This document shows, piece by piece, positions 24,919-25,581 of a DNA stretch of 25,581 nt. This DNA is from a virus: positions 1-25,581 of the IMG/VR virus record IMGVR_UViG_3300043409_000911; one strand, 5' to 3'. The notes under the pieces are model-generated. The model did no database searches and had not been told where the DNA came from. It worked only from the letters and a program-made list of their open reading frames with translations. Each line of letters starts with the position of its first letter. Within the stretch, counting starts at the first letter, position 1. A program made the translations under genes and the position numbers.

Positions 24919-25581
24919 TTATGATTGGATATTTTCCTCTGGGGTCAAGGAACATTGCCGTCTCCTAAACGACCACACGGTATATCCAAACGTAATTAAA
25001 ATAATACCGCCAGCCGTATAAGAAAACCACGTTTGCATAAGAATAGTAGGAAGGAATATAGGCAGAGCCATTAATGAAGTCCCGATAGCAAGACCAACTG
25101 CTCCTGCTTTTTTAAGGCCAGACAATCCAAACCACATAGCAGCCATAAGTGCTCCGCCACCGATAAGAGTGAACACAGCACCACCTGCAAGGAAGTACTT
25201 CCTGATAGCCTCCATAGTTTCCTTTGCCTGTAAATCTTTCAGTGCCTTCTCAGCCAACTCAGCACGTGAATTTGCCGCAGCCAATTCTTTCTTAGCCTTC
25301 TCTACCTCTTTCCACTTCAGGGTAGTCTTCTCATCTACGCTCGCTGCTTCAGCCCTATCTCTGGTGAAGTAACCTTCATCTGCTGCTTTGATTGCGTTCT
25401 GGTAGGCTTCAAGGTCCTTAACGGTAGGCCGTGCTATGCCTGATAGTCTTTCAAGTTGGGCATCTATGGCTAGTTTGTTTACCGCAGGGATATCTACACC
25501 TTCTGTAGCAGCCTTAAGACCGCTTACGGCCTTGGAGACTTCAGATTCCACAGAATCAATATAGGCATCCGTTTTAACAGA
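24919..25581 (-). CDS. Membrane protein with coiled coil, N-terminus missing
   Basis: The frame is open to the right edge (residues SVKTDAYIDS precede the GTG at 25551 without a stop), so the true start lies beyond the window. The visible part is 220 residues. An alpha-helical region is followed by a coiled coil rich in A, E and K (WKEVEKAKKELAAANSRAEL, then AEKALKDLQAKE). Three hydrophobic segments follow: YFLAGGAVFTLIGGGALMAA, AVGLAIGTSLMALPIFLPTI and TAGGIILITFGYTVW. The C-terminus is short and basic. Position in a leftward unit with its own terminator suits a lysis or virion-associated membrane protein. It could be holin-like, but the long coiled coil is unusual for that. Not recognised. 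Confidence 0.65.
   Translation of the reverse strand, partial: SVKTDAYIDSVESEVSKAVSGLKAATEGVDIPAVNKLAIDAQLERLSGIARPTVKDLEAYQNAIKAADEGYFTRDRAEAASVDEKTTLKWKEVEKAKKELAAANSRAELAEKALKDLQAKETMEAIRKYFLAGGAVFTLIGGGALMAAMWFGLSGLKKAGAVGLAIGTSLMALPIFLPTILMQTWFSYTAGGIILITFGYTVWSFRRRQCSLTPEENIQS

Noticed and set aside
24758-24955. 65-aa minus-strand frame
   Set aside because: It overlaps the terminator at 24834-24868, the HTH gene and the membrane-protein gene, and lacks a promoter.
25549-25551. GTG at 25551 as start of the membrane protein
   Set aside because: The frame continues open to the window edge with a protein-like sequence, so the gene is treated as truncated.

Overview
The window is a piece of a tailed bacteriophage genome (Caudoviricetes). 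A large terminase, portal, scaffold and DUF5309/HK97-fold-like capsid gene stand in the usual head-module order, followed by a tail-fibre-like gene. There is also a phage recombination and replication module, an endolysin and two tRNA genes. No integrase is visible. The large portal (776 aa) and compact head module fit a podovirus-like phage, but the tail genes needed to decide lie outside. The host cannot be named. Two traits constrain it: promoters look sigma70-like (TTGACA, 17-bp spacer, TCTATA-type -10), and almost no gene has a Shine-Dalgarno sequence, starts being preceded by C/A-rich leaders instead.

Layout. (1) 1-9.6 kb, leftward: tRNA-Met, three small genes, TerL, a small HTH gene, portal, scaffold, capsid, three virion-type genes and a truncated tail fibre. 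(2) 9.6-9.95 kb: non-coding, with palindromes. (3) 9.95-15.7 kb, leftward: mostly unrecognised small genes plus a secreted lysozyme-like endolysin. Much of this block is visibly GC-richer than its flanks, and most genes have their own promoter. (4) 12.0-12.5 and 15.7-16.06 kb: two non-coding control regions that share sequence with each other. (5) 16.06-23.86 kb, rightward: an early-type operon with a histone-fold-like protein, RecE-like exonuclease, winged-helix initiator-like proteins, DnaC-like loader, HNH protein, PD-(D/E)XK-like protein, SWIM-type zinc protein, Rad52-like annealing protein, tRNA-Arg and a terminator. (6) 23.87-25.58 kb: RusA resolvase (leftward), an HTH/TerS-like gene (rightward) and a membrane protein (leftward, cut by the edge).

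The most notable signal is a promoter architecture repeated on both strands: TATGACA, 9-11 bp, then a TTGACA-type -35 box, usually followed by 17 bp and a -10. Ten good copies can be placed, six before leftward genes or operons, two before rightward genes and two before short non-coding transcripts. It looks like one regulon controlled by a factor bound just upstream of -35. The two non-coding copies carry an identical 18-nt block at exactly the same distance (41 nt) from the -35 box, followed by a small hairpin, which suggests a pair of related small RNAs or micro-ORFs. Tandem GTGAAC-N4-GTTCAC palindromes sit between divergent promoters at about 12.06-12.10 kb, like a repressor operator. No search or folding program was run; all family calls come from reading motifs.
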